Counted from the stretch's first letter, positions 44,458-53,439 are shown. The stretch: DNA of 64,000 nt from Pseudovibrio sp. Tun.PSC04-5.I4 (GCF_900104145.1 NZ_FNLB01000006.1:1-64000); one strand, 5' to 3'. The notes: generated by a model from the letters alone, not told the origin. Numbers and translations are program-made.

Positions 44458-44488
44458 AACGCGGTCTCTTGTCGAGGCCGCGTTTTTT
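44458..44488 (+). terminator. Terminator after the OmpA lipoprotein gene
   Basis: AACGCGGTCTC pairs with GAGGCCGCGTT (one G-U) around TTGTC and continues into TTTTTT. Confidence 0.9.
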
Positions 44489-44523
44489 GTTAAACTTTTC
44501 TCAGTCAGAGGGAAGAAAAACGC

Positions 44524-45288
44524 ATGAACCGAAACATTCTCGCCGCATCGCATTTCCAATCTGCAGGTGAGGCCTATGCAAAATTCCGCCCAACCTACCC
44601 ACCCGAGCTCGCTGAATATCTCGCCGCTCAATGCTCGCAGAAAAACCTTGCTTTGGAAGTTGGCTGCGGAACAGGCCAGTTCACAGGTCTTCTGGCACAT
44701 CGATTTGCAAAGATTATCGCGACGGACGTAAGTGCCTCTCAAATTGAGAGTGCCAAACCTATCGAAAATGTCAGGTTTCTGGTTGAGCCTGCCGAGCAGA
44801 TCTCAGTGGAATCTGGTTCAGTAAACCTCATCGTCGCTGCACAAGCCGCACATTGGTTCAATCTGCCTGAGTTCTATCAGGAAGTCCGGCGCATCGCTCA
44901 TCCAGATTGCGTTCTGGCATTGGTGAACTACGGTGTGTTGGCGATTGAGGATGATGTCTGCAACGCACGTTTCCGCCAATTCTATTATGATGAGATTGGT
45001 CCATATTGGCCGCCTGAACGTCAACATGTCGACAACGGCTATGCCAGCTTTGATTTTCCATTTGCTGAGCTGCAACAACCAGAACTCGCCATTGAACGGA
45101 ATTGGAATCTGGAGCAGTTCCTTGGATATATCCGCACATGGTCATTGGTAAAAACAGCTACCAAAGCAGGTAAAAGCTCCCTCATGGAAAACTTTGCTGA
45201 GGAGCTGACAGCTCTATGGAATGAGCCAGATAAATGCCGAAAGATCACCTGGCCCATTACAATGCGTATTGGAAGAGTCCGACCTTAA
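44524..45288 (+). CDS. Class I SAM-dependent methyltransferase
   Basis: 254 residues. Motif I is LEVGCGTGQFTGLLA (about 40-54), motif II-like IIATDVSASQIESAK, then VAAQAAHWFNLPEFYQEVRR (split in two pieces: VAAQAAHWF, FYQEVRRIA). The N-terminal AGEAYAKFRPTYPPELAEYL is typical of Methyltransf_11 enzymes related to trans-aconitate methyltransferases. The substrate is unknown. The end (ITWPITMRIGRVRP) is a normal family C-terminus and overlaps the end of the convergent exporter by 4 bases. Confidence 0.85.
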   Translation: MNRNILAASHFQSAGEAYAKFRPTYPPELAEYLAAQCSQKNLALEVGCGTGQFTGLLAHRFAKIIATDVSASQIESAKPIENVRFLVEPAEQISVESGSVNLIVAAQAAHWFNLPEFYQEVRRIAHPDCVLALVNYGVLAIEDDVCNARFRQFYYDEIGPYWPPERQHVDNGYASFDFPFAELQQPELAIERNWNLEQFLGYIRTWSLVKTATKAGKSSLMENFAEELTALWNEPDKCRKITWPITMRIGRVRP

Positions 45289-46604
45289 AAGCCACTCGGC
45301 CATCTTGGATGAAGATCGTCAATCCGGAAAGCGTGTGCGTGACTCTTACCGACTTTCTCACCGCCGGTCTTCCAATGCGGGTCATCATCAGGAAGGCCCT
45401 CGTGGGAGTGTCGTAAAACCTCAGCATCACTGCTGGGCCACAGAACCAAAGAACTGGCAACGCTGATCCAGGCCAGAACGGCCATCACCACAAAGGCGGA
45501 GGAAATGCCGAAGCTTGACCCCACCCAGCCAGCGACAGGGTATCCAATCAACCAACACACATGGCTCAAGGCGAACTGCGACGCAAATACGGAAGGTAGG
45601 TCGCTGGAGTTTGAAGAGCGTCGTAGGACACGGCCAGAGGGCGTCTGTGCAGCGGAATAGCCAATCCCCATAAAGAACCAGAGCGGCAACAAGGTCTCAA
45701 TGCTTTGCACAAAATATCCAAAGCTAAGGCAGATAGACATGACCACAGCCCCGAGGATCATTACACTCCGGTCTTTCATGCGTTCCAGCAACTTAGGCAG
45801 GGCAAGAGCAGTGATCATGGACCCGCCGCCGAAACAGGCCAGTGCAAGTGCAACATCTGCGGTCCCTAATCCAAACACACCCTGCACAATCACCACAGTG
45901 TTGACAATTACCATGGCACCGCCTGCTGCCACGGCGAGGTAAACAGCTAACATACCGCGTAGACGAGGGGTGCCTAGGTAGATGCGTGTTCCTTGGGTGA
46001 TACGCTTGACTGTGCGTTGGTTCTGTACTGGTTTGAGCTTCGGAAAACTGGCAGAAACCACAAGGGCAGCAGAGGCAAGGAAACCAACCACAGTGCCGCC
46101 AAACAATCCATGGAAGTTCACAAACAATAGGAGGCCAGCTGCAATAGTTGGGCTTAAGAGATTCTCAAGATCATACGCCAGACGGGAAAGCGAGAGCGCG
46201 TTGGTGTAATCCTTTTCCTTGGGCAACACATCTGGAATGACGGCTTGAAAACTGGGTGTAAAAGCAGCGGATGCAGCTTGCAGGAGGAAAATCAGGACAT
46301 AAATCTGCCAGATCTCGGTAACAAACGGCAGGAGGAGTGCGATACCGGCCCGCACAAGATCCAACCCAACCAGTACGGCTCGGCGAGGTAATTTCTCGAT
46401 AAGCGCCGCAGCTATTGGGGCAAGTCCCACATAAGCGATCATCTTGATGGCAAAGGCAGTTCCTAAAACGGACCCTGCATTCTCGCCGGCAATATCAAAG
46501 GCAAGCAGGCTCAGGGCGACGGTTGCAAGGCCAGTCCCAAAAAGTGCAATGACCTGCGCCAAAAACAGATGTCTGTAGGTTCGGTTTGCAAGTACGTACA
46601 ACAA
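45285..46604 (-). CDS. MFS exporter, probable nickel/cobalt efflux (NreB-like)
   Basis: 439 residues, 12 membrane helices, starting at TTG 46604 with AAGGAGA upstream. An MFS fold with IEKLPRRAVLVGLDLVRAG (loop after helix 2). The C-terminal about 45 residues hold six histidines (HSHEG, DPHW, KSHAH, DLHP), resembling the His-rich tail of NreB nickel exporters. Located directly downstream of a CsoR/RcnR-type repressor gene, the nreA-nreB arrangement, and with an operator-like palindrome between the two. Metal specificity is inference; an unrelated drug MFS with a chance tail is the alternative. Confidence 0.72.
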   Translation of the reverse strand: MLYVLANRTYRHLFLAQVIALFGTGLATVALSLLAFDIAGENAGSVLGTAFAIKMIAYVGLAPIAAALIEKLPRRAVLVGLDLVRAGIALLLPFVTEIWQIYVLIFLLQAASAAFTPSFQAVIPDVLPKEKDYTNALSLSRLAYDLENLLSPTIAAGLLLFVNFHGLFGGTVVGFLASAALVVSASFPKLKPVQNQRTVKRITQGTRIYLGTPRLRGMLAVYLAVAAGGAMVIVNTVVIVQGVFGLGTADVALALACFGGGSMITALALPKLLERMKDRSVMILGAVVMSICLSFGYFVQSIETLLPLWFFMGIGYSAAQTPSGRVLRRSSNSSDLPSVFASQFALSHVCWLIGYPVAGWVGSSFGISSAFVVMAVLAWISVASSLVLWPSSDAEVLRHSHEGLPDDDPHWKTGGEKVGKSHAHAFRIDDLHPRWPSGF

Positions 46605-46648
46605 AAGAAGATCTCCTTGGCAAATTTAAACCCGTGTCTCCGGGTTTT

Positions 46649-46667
46649 GTATCCCCCTAGAGGTATC
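46649..46667. promoter_or_regulatory. CsoR/RcnR-type operator-like palindrome between repressor and exporter
   Basis: GTATCCCCCTAGAGGTATC, a G/C-tract flanked by AT arms, overlaps the repressor stop codon, 45 bases before the exporter start. It resembles the palindrome at 46945-46965 and lets the exporter be controlled separately. Confidence 0.65.
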
Positions 46668-46935
46668 GGGAGATCGCTTTAATTTCATCAACGGTCTGCG
46701 CTGAGTCCGTATCTGGATCATCCAATGCACTCTTCAGGCAATGATCAAGATGGTCATAAATCAGGGTCTTTTTCGCCTGCAAGACAGCTCGTTCAACTGC
46801 ATGAAGTTGTTGTGCTATTTCCTGACAAGGGCGTTCTTCATCAATCATGGCGATGATCGATTTTAGATGCCCGTTCGCTCGCTTTAAGCGATTAACAATA
46901 TCTGGATGCGAAGTGTGCTTATGGCTTTTTGTCAT
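46657..46935 (-). CDS. Metal-sensing transcriptional repressor, CsoR/RcnR family
   Basis: 92 residues from ATG 46935 (the longer frame to 46980 is rejected because it would overlap the operator). DUF156 all-helical fold: SHPDIVNRLKRANGHLKSIIAMIDE, cut here as NRLKRANGHLKSIIAMI, then C37, H62 and C66 (RPCQE and YDHLDHC). The C-H-C spacing matches the CsoR copper-type ligand set shifted by one residue; N-terminal histidines (H5, H7, H10) are extra ligands as in RcnR/NreA nickel-cobalt sensors. It binds G/C-tract operators and releases DNA when metal binds. Located just ahead of the exporter gene. Confidence 0.83.
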   Translation of the reverse strand: MTKSHKHTSHPDIVNRLKRANGHLKSIIAMIDEERPCQEIAQQLHAVERAVLQAKKTLIYDHLDHCLKSALDDPDTDSAQTVDEIKAISRYL

Positions 46936-46944
46936 ACATTGAAT

Positions 46945-46965
46945 ATATCCCCCTAGGGAGGATAT
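46945..46965. promoter_or_regulatory. Operator-like palindrome upstream of the CsoR-like gene
   Basis: ATATCCCCCTAGGGAGGATAT: arms ATATCC/GGATAT around a C/G tract, placed 10 bases before the repressor start, the layout of autoregulated CsoR/RcnR operators. A second copy of the same pattern precedes the exporter. Confidence 0.7.
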
Positions 46966-47152
46966 AGCAATCACCTGCAAGTTGAGGCAAATTCAAGGAG
47001 CGCAGCTCGTATTCTCATGAGAATTGCCCCAGAGGGAATGACTAGACCCCAAGGATTTTACGAGGCTTGCCCTTGACACAAAGACGGGTCAAACTCCTCC
47101 AATGAATTTATAAAACTGTTGCGCAGCCAAGAAGTTGCGCTGGGAGAATGGC

Positions 47153-48103
47153 GTGCCTGGGAAATTTGTCTTTGTCGTCGATACAGACGGTGGCGTTGAT
47201 GATGCGATAGCTCTGATGATGCTCATCGGTGCTGGAAAGCAAATAGACTTCATCACCACTTGTTTCGGTAACGTCAATCTGGATCAGGCAACGCAAAATA
47301 TCCTCGATGTTCTTGCTGTTTGTAATGCAGATATCCCCGTCCACAAAGGCGCCGCAGGTCCGTTTGTGGGTGAGACACTTGATGCAACCTACGTACACGG
47401 TAAAGACGGTTTAGGCGACGTTGAGCGGCCAGAGCATGAGCTGCGTATTCGGAGCGAAAGTGCACACTACGTTATTCGGGACGTATTGCGCAAAGCTGCC
47501 TTGGGTGGCCCAAAACTACAGATCCTGACCATCGGACCTCTCACCAATTTGGCAGAGGTTCTTAGAGAAGAGCCCGACCTTGCTGAAGGCATTGACCGAG
47601 TTTGGGCTATGGGCGGTACATGTAACGGTCGTGGCAATGTGACAGCAGCAGCGGAATTCAACATTCTCTGTGATCCTGAGGGAGCCAAGATCGTTCTCTC
47701 ACAAAGTATCAATGCAACATTGGTGCCTTGGGAGCCTTGTCTGAATCAAGCCCTCCCAGGGGATGTCGTTGATGGTATTTTCGAGAGACTCGGAGATACT
47801 GCACCTGCTAAATTTGCAGAGCATTTGTGCACCTTTATGCGTGAGCGTGGCAAAAGATGGTATGAACGAGATCTGCTGATCCTGCCTGATCCACTAGCTG
47901 CTGCCGCTATTTTGGACCCTGAAGTAGCCGCAAAAACAATCGTCTGTGGTGTTCTTGTCGAGACGGGTGGTGAGTACAGCCGCGGCGCAACGATCCTCGA
48001 CTACGAAGGCAAAACCCCAGCGCCTATCATCAGTATCATAGAGCAAGCTGATCGATCCAAGCTGGAGCGGCTCTTTGAAGCAACGCAGGCAGCTCTGTCC
48101 TAA
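47153..48103 (+). CDS. Inosine-uridine-preferring nucleoside hydrolase
   Basis: 316 residues from GTG 47153 (TGGGAG 6 bases upstream). Calcium-site signature DTDGGVDDA at 10-18 (DxDxxxDD), then ITTCFGNVNLDQATQN (GN motif), GPLTNLAEVL, and the late PDPLAAAAILDPEV histidine/asp region. It splits ribonucleosides into base plus ribose for salvage. Its neighbours do not include other salvage genes, so it is monocistronic here. Confidence 0.9.
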   Translation: MPGKFVFVVDTDGGVDDAIALMMLIGAGKQIDFITTCFGNVNLDQATQNILDVLAVCNADIPVHKGAAGPFVGETLDATYVHGKDGLGDVERPEHELRIRSESAHYVIRDVLRKAALGGPKLQILTIGPLTNLAEVLREEPDLAEGIDRVWAMGGTCNGRGNVTAAAEFNILCDPEGAKIVLSQSINATLVPWEPCLNQALPGDVVDGIFERLGDTAPAKFAEHLCTFMRERGKRWYERDLLILPDPLAAAAILDPEVAAKTIVCGVLVETGGEYSRGATILDYEGKTPAPIISIIEQADRSKLERLFEATQAALS

Positions 48104-48215
48104 ACTTACTCTCAAAAAGTGCTCTGGCTTTTCAGATAAGAATACGTGTGAAATAAATTGAAGCAGCTGCACTAAACTTAATTCAACGCAGCTGCTTAAT
48201 CTGTCAGCACCATGG

Positions 48216-48812
48216 TTACAGAAGCAAAGACCATGCTGTCGCGGCTAGCATAGCAACTGCCATGCCAATGGTGATCCACCGCATCACAGCTCCCTCGCCA
48301 ATGGCTTTGAGAATGGAAACACCCACCAGCGCCCAGAGGCTGTGGAAGATCATGCCGCCAATCAGGAAACCGGTGGTAAGGATTATGGCATTTTCATAGA
48401 TCCCCATGCCGTTTGCAGCAAAAAAACTGGTAAAGGCAACGAGGCTCATCGCCCATGTTTTGGGGCTCAGCGGGTGGATCAATAATCCTTCCCGGAAGGT
48501 TGGCAAACTCACTTCGCCTTTCGGTTTCACATTCAGCTGCACAATCCGCCACGCCAGGTAGGTCATGTATCCCATGGAGGCAAACTTGAAGCCGACAACA
48601 AGAAGCCCACCACGTGCCATCAACTGCCCAAGACCAAAAGCAACGGCAAGGTTCAACGCCGTGCTGCCCAGTTGTGCGGCAATGATAACGGGAACGGCAG
48701 TGCGATAGCCCGCGCTGGCGCCGATTGCCATGAATGTGAGATTACCCGGCCCGGGGGTTCCGGTCATGATTGCCACGAAGATCGCAAAGGCACTTAGAGT
48801 TGCCCAGTCCAT
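48216..48812 (-). CDS. LysE/RhtB-family amino-acid exporter
   Basis: 198 residues, six membrane helices. N-terminus MTGTPGPGNLTFMAIGAS (LysE signature P-G-P-x-N), YMTYLAWRIVQL after helix 3, and a PLSPKTWAMSLVAF loop. Divergent from a MocR regulator 82 bases away, suggesting induction by the regulator's amino-acid or vitamin ligand. Confidence 0.9.
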   Translation of the reverse strand: MDWATLSAFAIFVAIMTGTPGPGNLTFMAIGASAGYRTAVPVIIAAQLGSTALNLAVAFGLGQLMARGGLLVVGFKFASMGYMTYLAWRIVQLNVKPKGEVSLPTFREGLLIHPLSPKTWAMSLVAFTSFFAANGMGIYENAIILTTGFLIGGMIFHSLWALVGVSILKAIGEGAVMRWITIGMAVAMLAATAWSLLL

Positions 48813-48823
48813 TTTCTTAATCC

Positions 48824-48906
48824 ATACAATTGATACAATTATTGTTCTGTGCTAAGATATTGTACGTATTCTATGGGTCAATTGTTTTATTGTTATGGGT
48901 ACAATG
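48824..48906. promoter_or_regulatory. MocR-type operator repeats between the LysE and MocR genes
   Basis: ATACAATT occurs at 48824-48831 and 48833-48840, with further GTACAAT at 48898-48904 and inverted ATTGTA at 48859-48864. Direct repeats of this kind in the divergent promoter of a MocR gene are typical of MocR/PdxR-like operators. Which gene is activated cannot be told. Confidence 0.55.
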
Positions 48907-50316
48907 TGGAAGCCTGATCTTAAAAACCTCAAAGGGCCCAAGTACCTAGGTGTTGCCAAGGTTCTTGAGCAGGACATTCTTTCAGGTCGCCTTGTGGAAG
49001 GAGACAAGCTGCCGCCGCAACGCGAGCTGGCTTATCAACTTGGGGTAACGCTTGGAACGATCACACGCGCCTATGCGGAGGCAGAACGCAAAAAGCTCGT
49101 TCGCGGCGAAACCGGACGCGGGACCTTCGTTGCAAAAACGGCAAGTGCTCACTCGCCACTGATGCTTATGCCCAAAGCTTCCGGTATCCAAAGCCTTGAT
49201 CTAGCGCGCAATCTGGGATTGGCTCATCTTAATCCAGACCTTAGCCAAATGCTGGTGGAATTGAGCGCAGACCCTCTGGTCAACACGTTAAATGAATACG
49301 GCCCCTCAGAGGGCACTGGGTATCATCGCGAGATTGGGGCACAGTTTCTGCAGGAGTTCTATGGGGCTCCGGCGCGGGCGGACCAGACGCTTGTCACGTG
49401 CGGCGCTCAGCACGGCATTCAGGTCGCGTTTCAGGCTCTGTTCAATCGCGGTGATGCAATCGCAGTTGATGCGATGATCTATCCGCCAATCCTGTCTCTA
49501 TTACCAACGCTTGGTCTGCAAATTGTACCCATTGAACCAGAACGAGATGCCTTGGGAAATATGAGGGCTATGTCTGCGGAGGCTCTGGAAGGCGCTTGCT
49601 CCAAGCACACTATTCGCGGGGTCTTCTTCATCCCCAATGCCCAAAACCCAACCACACACACAATGACAAGCACAGAGCGGCGAAAATTGGCTCAGGTGGC
49701 GGAAAAATACAATCTCATGGTGATTGAGGATGATCCCTATACTCCGTTCCTCTCAAGCCATGCCGAGAGTTTTCTGGAGCTTGTGCCGGATAGAACTGTG
49801 CTCATTGGCTCCTCCTCCAAGGCCATGTCTCCTGGCTTGCGGGTAGGTTATGTCCACGTCCCGCATCCGGTCAAAACTGCCTTCGCTAATGCTATAGGCG
49901 AAAGCACATGGATGGCATCTCCGCTCAACGTGGAGATCGTCTCCAGATGGATTACGACAGGAGAGCTTCAAGCAACACTGATGAGAAAGCGGGAAGTCCT
50001 GAAGGAGCGCTTTCATTTGCTGAAAGCCATGTTCCCTGATGCAGCTATGCAGGGCGGAGAAGAAAAGCTGTTTGTATGGCTTCAGCTGCCCGAACATCAA
50101 AATGCGGAGTTGGTGGAGCAAAATGCACTTCTACGCGGGGTCGAAGTCTTGTCTCATCGCCATTTTCAAGCCGGAATGCGAACGGATGTAAATGCGCTGC
50201 GCGTCAGCCTGTCGACCATTGATCGACCTGAGAATTTCAAGGAGGCATTGATGCATTTGAAGGCTTCAATCAGTCAGACCGGAAATCAGCAGGCCCCTCG
50301 GCCCATGGTTGGTTAG
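48895..50316 (+). CDS. MocR/GntR-family PLP-dependent aminotransferase-like regulator
   Basis: 473 residues (ATG 48895; 48904 is an alternative). Winged-helix GntR domain (about 10-80, RLVEGDKLPPQRELAYQLGV, GRGTFVAK) fused to an aminotransferase fold I domain (about 110-460) with FIPNAQNPTTHTMT, VIEDDPYTPF and the PLP lysine in LIGSSSKAMSPGLRVGYV. MocR proteins sense PLP-amino acid adducts and regulate nearby transport or metabolism genes. The divergent LysE gene is the likely target. Confidence 0.9.
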   Translation: MGTMWKPDLKNLKGPKYLGVAKVLEQDILSGRLVEGDKLPPQRELAYQLGVTLGTITRAYAEAERKKLVRGETGRGTFVAKTASAHSPLMLMPKASGIQSLDLARNLGLAHLNPDLSQMLVELSADPLVNTLNEYGPSEGTGYHREIGAQFLQEFYGAPARADQTLVTCGAQHGIQVAFQALFNRGDAIAVDAMIYPPILSLLPTLGLQIVPIEPERDALGNMRAMSAEALEGACSKHTIRGVFFIPNAQNPTTHTMTSTERRKLAQVAEKYNLMVIEDDPYTPFLSSHAESFLELVPDRTVLIGSSSKAMSPGLRVGYVHVPHPVKTAFANAIGESTWMASPLNVEIVSRWITTGELQATLMRKREVLKERFHLLKAMFPDAAMQGGEEKLFVWLQLPEHQNAELVEQNALLRGVEVLSHRHFQAGMRTDVNALRVSLSTIDRPENFKEALMHLKASISQTGNQQAPRPMVG

Positions 50317-50334
50317 GTTGCGATAGGGTTTCAT

Positions 50335-50367
50335 GAAAAAGCCCCCGCTCATAAAAAGCAGGGGCTC
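50335..50367 (-). terminator. Terminator at the end of the BMP-family gene
   Basis: Stem AGCCCCCGCT/AGCAGGGGCT (one mismatch) around CATAAAA, followed on the reverse strand by TTTTT. It can also serve the forward mocR transcript. Confidence 0.85.
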
Positions 50368-50405
50368 TTAATATCTGGCAATTTGGCCAGCCGACTAAGC
50401 GAGGC

Positions 50406-51407
50406 TTAGTATGGGCAGGACATGTCGCTCATGTAGTCATAAACTTTGATTTTGCCGGAAATGATGTCCTGACGTGCAGCTTCTACAGCAGCAGCCATTT
50501 CAGCGCTTACGAGTGGAGCGTTGTTGTCGTCCATTGCGTAGCCAACACCGTCTTCAGCAAGGCCAAGAGCCTGAATACCAGAAGTGAAGGTACCTTCTTT
50601 GGCATCCATGAAGGCTTTTGCGACAGCAACGTCAACACGCTTAACCATGGAGGTCAGAACTTTGCCAGGAGCAAGGTGGTTCTGGTTGGAGTCAACGCCG
50701 ATGAACATTTTATCTTCATCAACAGCTGCCTGAAGTACGCCAAGACCAGTGCCGCCAGCAGCAGCAAAGATCACATCCGCACCGCGTGCGAAGTGAGACT
50801 TAGCAAGTTCGCCGCCTTTAACTGGGTCATTCCATGCAGCTGGAGTGGTGCCAGTCATGTTAACGAATACTTCGCCGTCTTTGTTGGTTGTCAGCGCACC
50901 CTGCTTGTAACCACAGGAGAATTTGGAGATCAATGGAATGTCCATGCCGCCAACAAAACCGACTTTGCCGGATTGGGACGCGAGCATTGCCATCATACCA
51001 ACAAGGTAAGAACCTTCCTGCTCTTTAAAGACAACAGAACGTACGTTTGGCAAGTCGACAACAGAATCAATGATCGTAAAGCTGACTTCTGGGAATTCCT
51101 TAGCAACTTTTTCAACCGGAGCAGCCTGAGCAAAGCCCATTGCTACGATTGGGTTCATGCCGCGACGGGCAAAGTTGCGAAGAGCCTGCTCACGCTGTGA
51201 GGCGTTAGAGATCTCAAATTCGCGGTATTCGATACCAGTTTCAGCTTTGAAAGCCTCAGCACCATTGTAGGCAGCTTCGTTGAATGACTTATCGAACTTA
51301 CCGCCCATGTCATAGATAACTGCAGGCTTAAAGTCCGCTGCCATAGCAGTCGTGCTCATTGCCACTGCCAGTACTGCAGATGCAGCGATGGTTTTGATGG
51401 ATTTCAT
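50406..51407 (-). CDS. BMP-family (PnrA-like) nucleoside-type ABC transporter binding protein
   Basis: 333 residues from ATG 51407, preferred over 51413 because GGAGG is 7 bases away. A signal peptide (MKSIKTIAASAVLAVAMSTT...AMA) and no lipobox: a soluble periplasmic form. Signatures: VIYDMGGKFDKSFNEAAYNG, GFAQAAPVEKVAKEFPE, GSYLVGMMAMLASQSGKVGFVGGMD (split here), FAAAGGTGLGVLQAA and GVDSNQNHLAPGKVLTSMVK. The family binds purine nucleosides or related ligands. No permease or ATPase genes adjoin, so it must use distant partners. A terminator follows. Confidence 0.9.
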   Translation of the reverse strand: MKSIKTIAASAVLAVAMSTTAMAADFKPAVIYDMGGKFDKSFNEAAYNGAEAFKAETGIEYREFEISNASQREQALRNFARRGMNPIVAMGFAQAAPVEKVAKEFPEVSFTIIDSVVDLPNVRSVVFKEQEGSYLVGMMAMLASQSGKVGFVGGMDIPLISKFSCGYKQGALTTNKDGEVFVNMTGTTPAAWNDPVKGGELAKSHFARGADVIFAAAGGTGLGVLQAAVDEDKMFIGVDSNQNHLAPGKVLTSMVKRVDVAVAKAFMDAKEGTFTSGIQALGLAEDGVGYAMDDNNAPLVSAEMAAAVEAARQDIISGKIKVYDYMSDMSCPY

Positions 51408-51778
51408 ACCCATTCCTCCGTTATATCCCAATGGAAAACTGTAAGTTGCCCGGCCCCAGGTTCGGCTTCACCACAAATCCGAAACCTGGAGAATCACTTC
51501 AGTTAAAGTAAAAGTCTAAGTGCATACGTTCCCTCACGTAAGTCCAGCCAAGTGTTAGCTAGTCTTTAATTATGCGCTTATAGGTTGTCCAAAACGATCA
51601 GGCATGTTGAAAACAGTTATGTGTACAGCCTTTAGTTGGACACATGCTGGTGCTAGTATCAAGGTTAAAATGCGAATAAATATATCAGCAATGCAAAATT
51701 TTTCAGTTATCCGCCAAAATGGCTAGTATTAATCATTAGAACCAACAAAATTGCTTAGAGAAACTGTAGGAGGTTGGG
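51408..51778. other. Intergenic region between bmp and lytic transglycosylase genes
   Basis: About 370 bases with AT-rich stretches, expected to hold both divergent promoters. No operator, RNA or gene recognised; AGGAGG at 51768-51773 belongs to the next gene. Confidence 0.4.
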
Positions 51779-52624
51779 GTGTTCGAATCATATATCGGGA
51801 AGATTAAGTCCGGAACGAGAAAAGCAGGATTAATACTTGGCGCAGGTGCCATGTTGTTAAGCGCATCAGCTGCACAGGCCGCCACATGTGGCGATACTGG
51901 CGCTGGTTTTGACCGTTGGCTTTCTTCCTACAAAAAGACGCTAATGTCTCAGGGCATCAGCAAAGCGACTTTGAACAAGTCGCTCTCCGGTATCACCTAT
52001 AATCGTAAGGTGATTGGGTATGACCGGAACCAGAAATCATTCAAACTGAGCTTTGATGAATTCTACAAACTTCGCGTCAACAATGCGCTCATCAACAAAG
52101 GCCGCAAGTTGATGAAGAAGCACGATGCATTGTTTAATCGCATTGAAGGGGATTTCGGCGTTCCGCGTGAGATCATTACCGCTATCTGGGGGCTGGAAAC
52201 AGGGTTCGGGCGTGGCATCGGTGGCATGAACACCATTCGCGCACTGGCAACCCTGTCTTACGACTGTCGCCGCGCGGACTTCTTCCGCAATGAGCTGTAC
52301 CACGCGTTGCTCATCGTGCAGAAGGGCGACCTGAAGCCGAGCGAGATGAAGGGCGCATGGGCAGGAGAGTTGGGCCAAACCCAGTTCCTGGCATCCTCCT
52401 ACATCAAGTTCGCGATCGATTACAGCGGCGATGGCAAACGCGACCTGCTTTACAACATAGCCGATACATTGGCGTCCACAGCACACTTCCTGCAGTCCTA
52501 TGGATGGGAGCAAGGTCAACCATGGGGACCGGGCACAGCAAACTACGAAGTGATGCGCTCATGGAACCGGGCCGGGGTCTACGTAAAGACCATCCAGATC
52601 ATGGCTGAAAAACTGAGTAACTAA
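51779..52624 (+). CDS. Lytic murein transglycosylase (MltB-like)
   Basis: 281 residues from GTG 51779 (AGGAGG 5 bases before). Signal peptide at about 1-34 (ends AAQA). MltB fold: NQKSFKLSFDEF, catalytic E140 in IWGLETGFGR, RRADFFRNELYHALLIVQ, GAWAGELGQTQFLASSY and an EF-hand-like calcium loop DYSGDGKRDLL, closing YGWEQGQPWG. Cleaves peptidoglycan to anhydro-muropeptides during wall remodelling. MOSC gene follows. Confidence 0.92.
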   Translation: MFESYIGKIKSGTRKAGLILGAGAMLLSASAAQAATCGDTGAGFDRWLSSYKKTLMSQGISKATLNKSLSGITYNRKVIGYDRNQKSFKLSFDEFYKLRVNNALINKGRKLMKKHDALFNRIEGDFGVPREIITAIWGLETGFGRGIGGMNTIRALATLSYDCRRADFFRNELYHALLIVQKGDLKPSEMKGAWAGELGQTQFLASSYIKFAIDYSGDGKRDLLYNIADTLASTAHFLQSYGWEQGQPWGPGTANYEVMRSWNRAGVYVKTIQIMAEKLSN

Positions 52625-52632
52625 GGAATAAC

Positions 52633-53328
52633 ATGGAATTATCAGCAGAAATTCGAGGCCTGTATATCGGCGGTGCAAAGCATCGCTGGGAAGGAAAAAG
52701 CCCATCCGCAATTAGCAAAAGCTTGGTGGAAGGGCCGTTACAACTGACCCAAACAGGCTTCGAGGGCGATGAGCAAGCCGATCTGAGCGTACATGGTGGC
52801 CCGGAGAAGGCACTGCATCACTATTCTGCTGATCACATGTCAGTTTGGCAGGAGGAGTTTCCGGAAAAAGCGGAGTTCTTCAAGCCGGGCTGCTTTGGTG
52901 AAAATATCTCGACCTATGGTCTTGATGAAAGCAATCTGTGCCTCGGGGATATACTCTCCATCGGCACAGCCAAAGTGCAAATCTGTCAGGGAAGACAACC
53001 CTGCTGGAAGCTCGCCCTGCATACTGACCTTCCTCAAATGGCAGCGCGGTTTCAGAAAACGGGGCGCACTGGCTGGTATTATCGCGTCTTAGAAACCGGG
53101 CAAGTGCAGATAGGCGACACAATGTCGGTCATTGACCGCCCCCATGAAGAGTGGATGCTGGCCAAGCTGATAAAAGCAAGGTTCAACCCAAAGCTAGAGG
53201 GCGCTGTGGCTGAGCAACTCTCTGAGATCCCGGCTTTATCCCAAAACTGGCGGGCATCCTTCGCAAAGAAAATGAAAGCTGGTTTGAAGGAAGATACCTC
53301 AAAGCGCTTGCTGGGAGACACCGCTTAG
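52633..53328 (+). CDS. MOSC-domain protein (YiiM-like)
   Basis: 231 residues, 8 bases after the transglycosylase stop. MOSC core at about 40-165: QTGFEGDEQADLSVHGGPEKALHHY, cut here as GDEQADLSVHGGPEKALH, then ENISTYGLDES, DILSIGTAKVQICQGRQPCWKL with the conserved Cys (sulphur-carrier). YiiM proteins reduce N-hydroxylated bases or act with molybdenum cofactor; the exact substrate is unclear. The C-terminal about 60 residues add a helical 3-alpha extension (KLIKARFNPKLEG...). Confidence 0.88.
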   Translation: MELSAEIRGLYIGGAKHRWEGKSPSAISKSLVEGPLQLTQTGFEGDEQADLSVHGGPEKALHHYSADHMSVWQEEFPEKAEFFKPGCFGENISTYGLDESNLCLGDILSIGTAKVQICQGRQPCWKLALHTDLPQMAARFQKTGRTGWYYRVLETGQVQIGDTMSVIDRPHEEWMLAKLIKARFNPKLEGAVAEQLSEIPALSQNWRASFAKKMKAGLKEDTSKRLLGDTA

Positions 53329-53384
53329 AGCACTAAGCCCAGTCGCTTTGGTGTGCGTTTTGTTGCAAGGCAGTGTTGAAAAGA

Positions 53385-53414
53385 AAAGGCCTCCGATGAA
53401 ATTCAGAGGCCTTT
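53385..53414. terminator. Bidirectional terminator between MOSC and folD genes
   Basis: AAAGGCCTC (53385-53393) pairs with GAGGCCTTT (53406-53414) around a 12-base loop; A/T runs flank both sides. The two genes converge here. Confidence 0.85.
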
Positions 53415-53439
53415 AGGTCATTCAATTTTTCCGAAAATA

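Noticed and set aside
50676..51200. 174-residue forward-strand open frame
   Set aside because: Antisense shadow of the BMP-family gene, which has a signal peptide and clear motifs.
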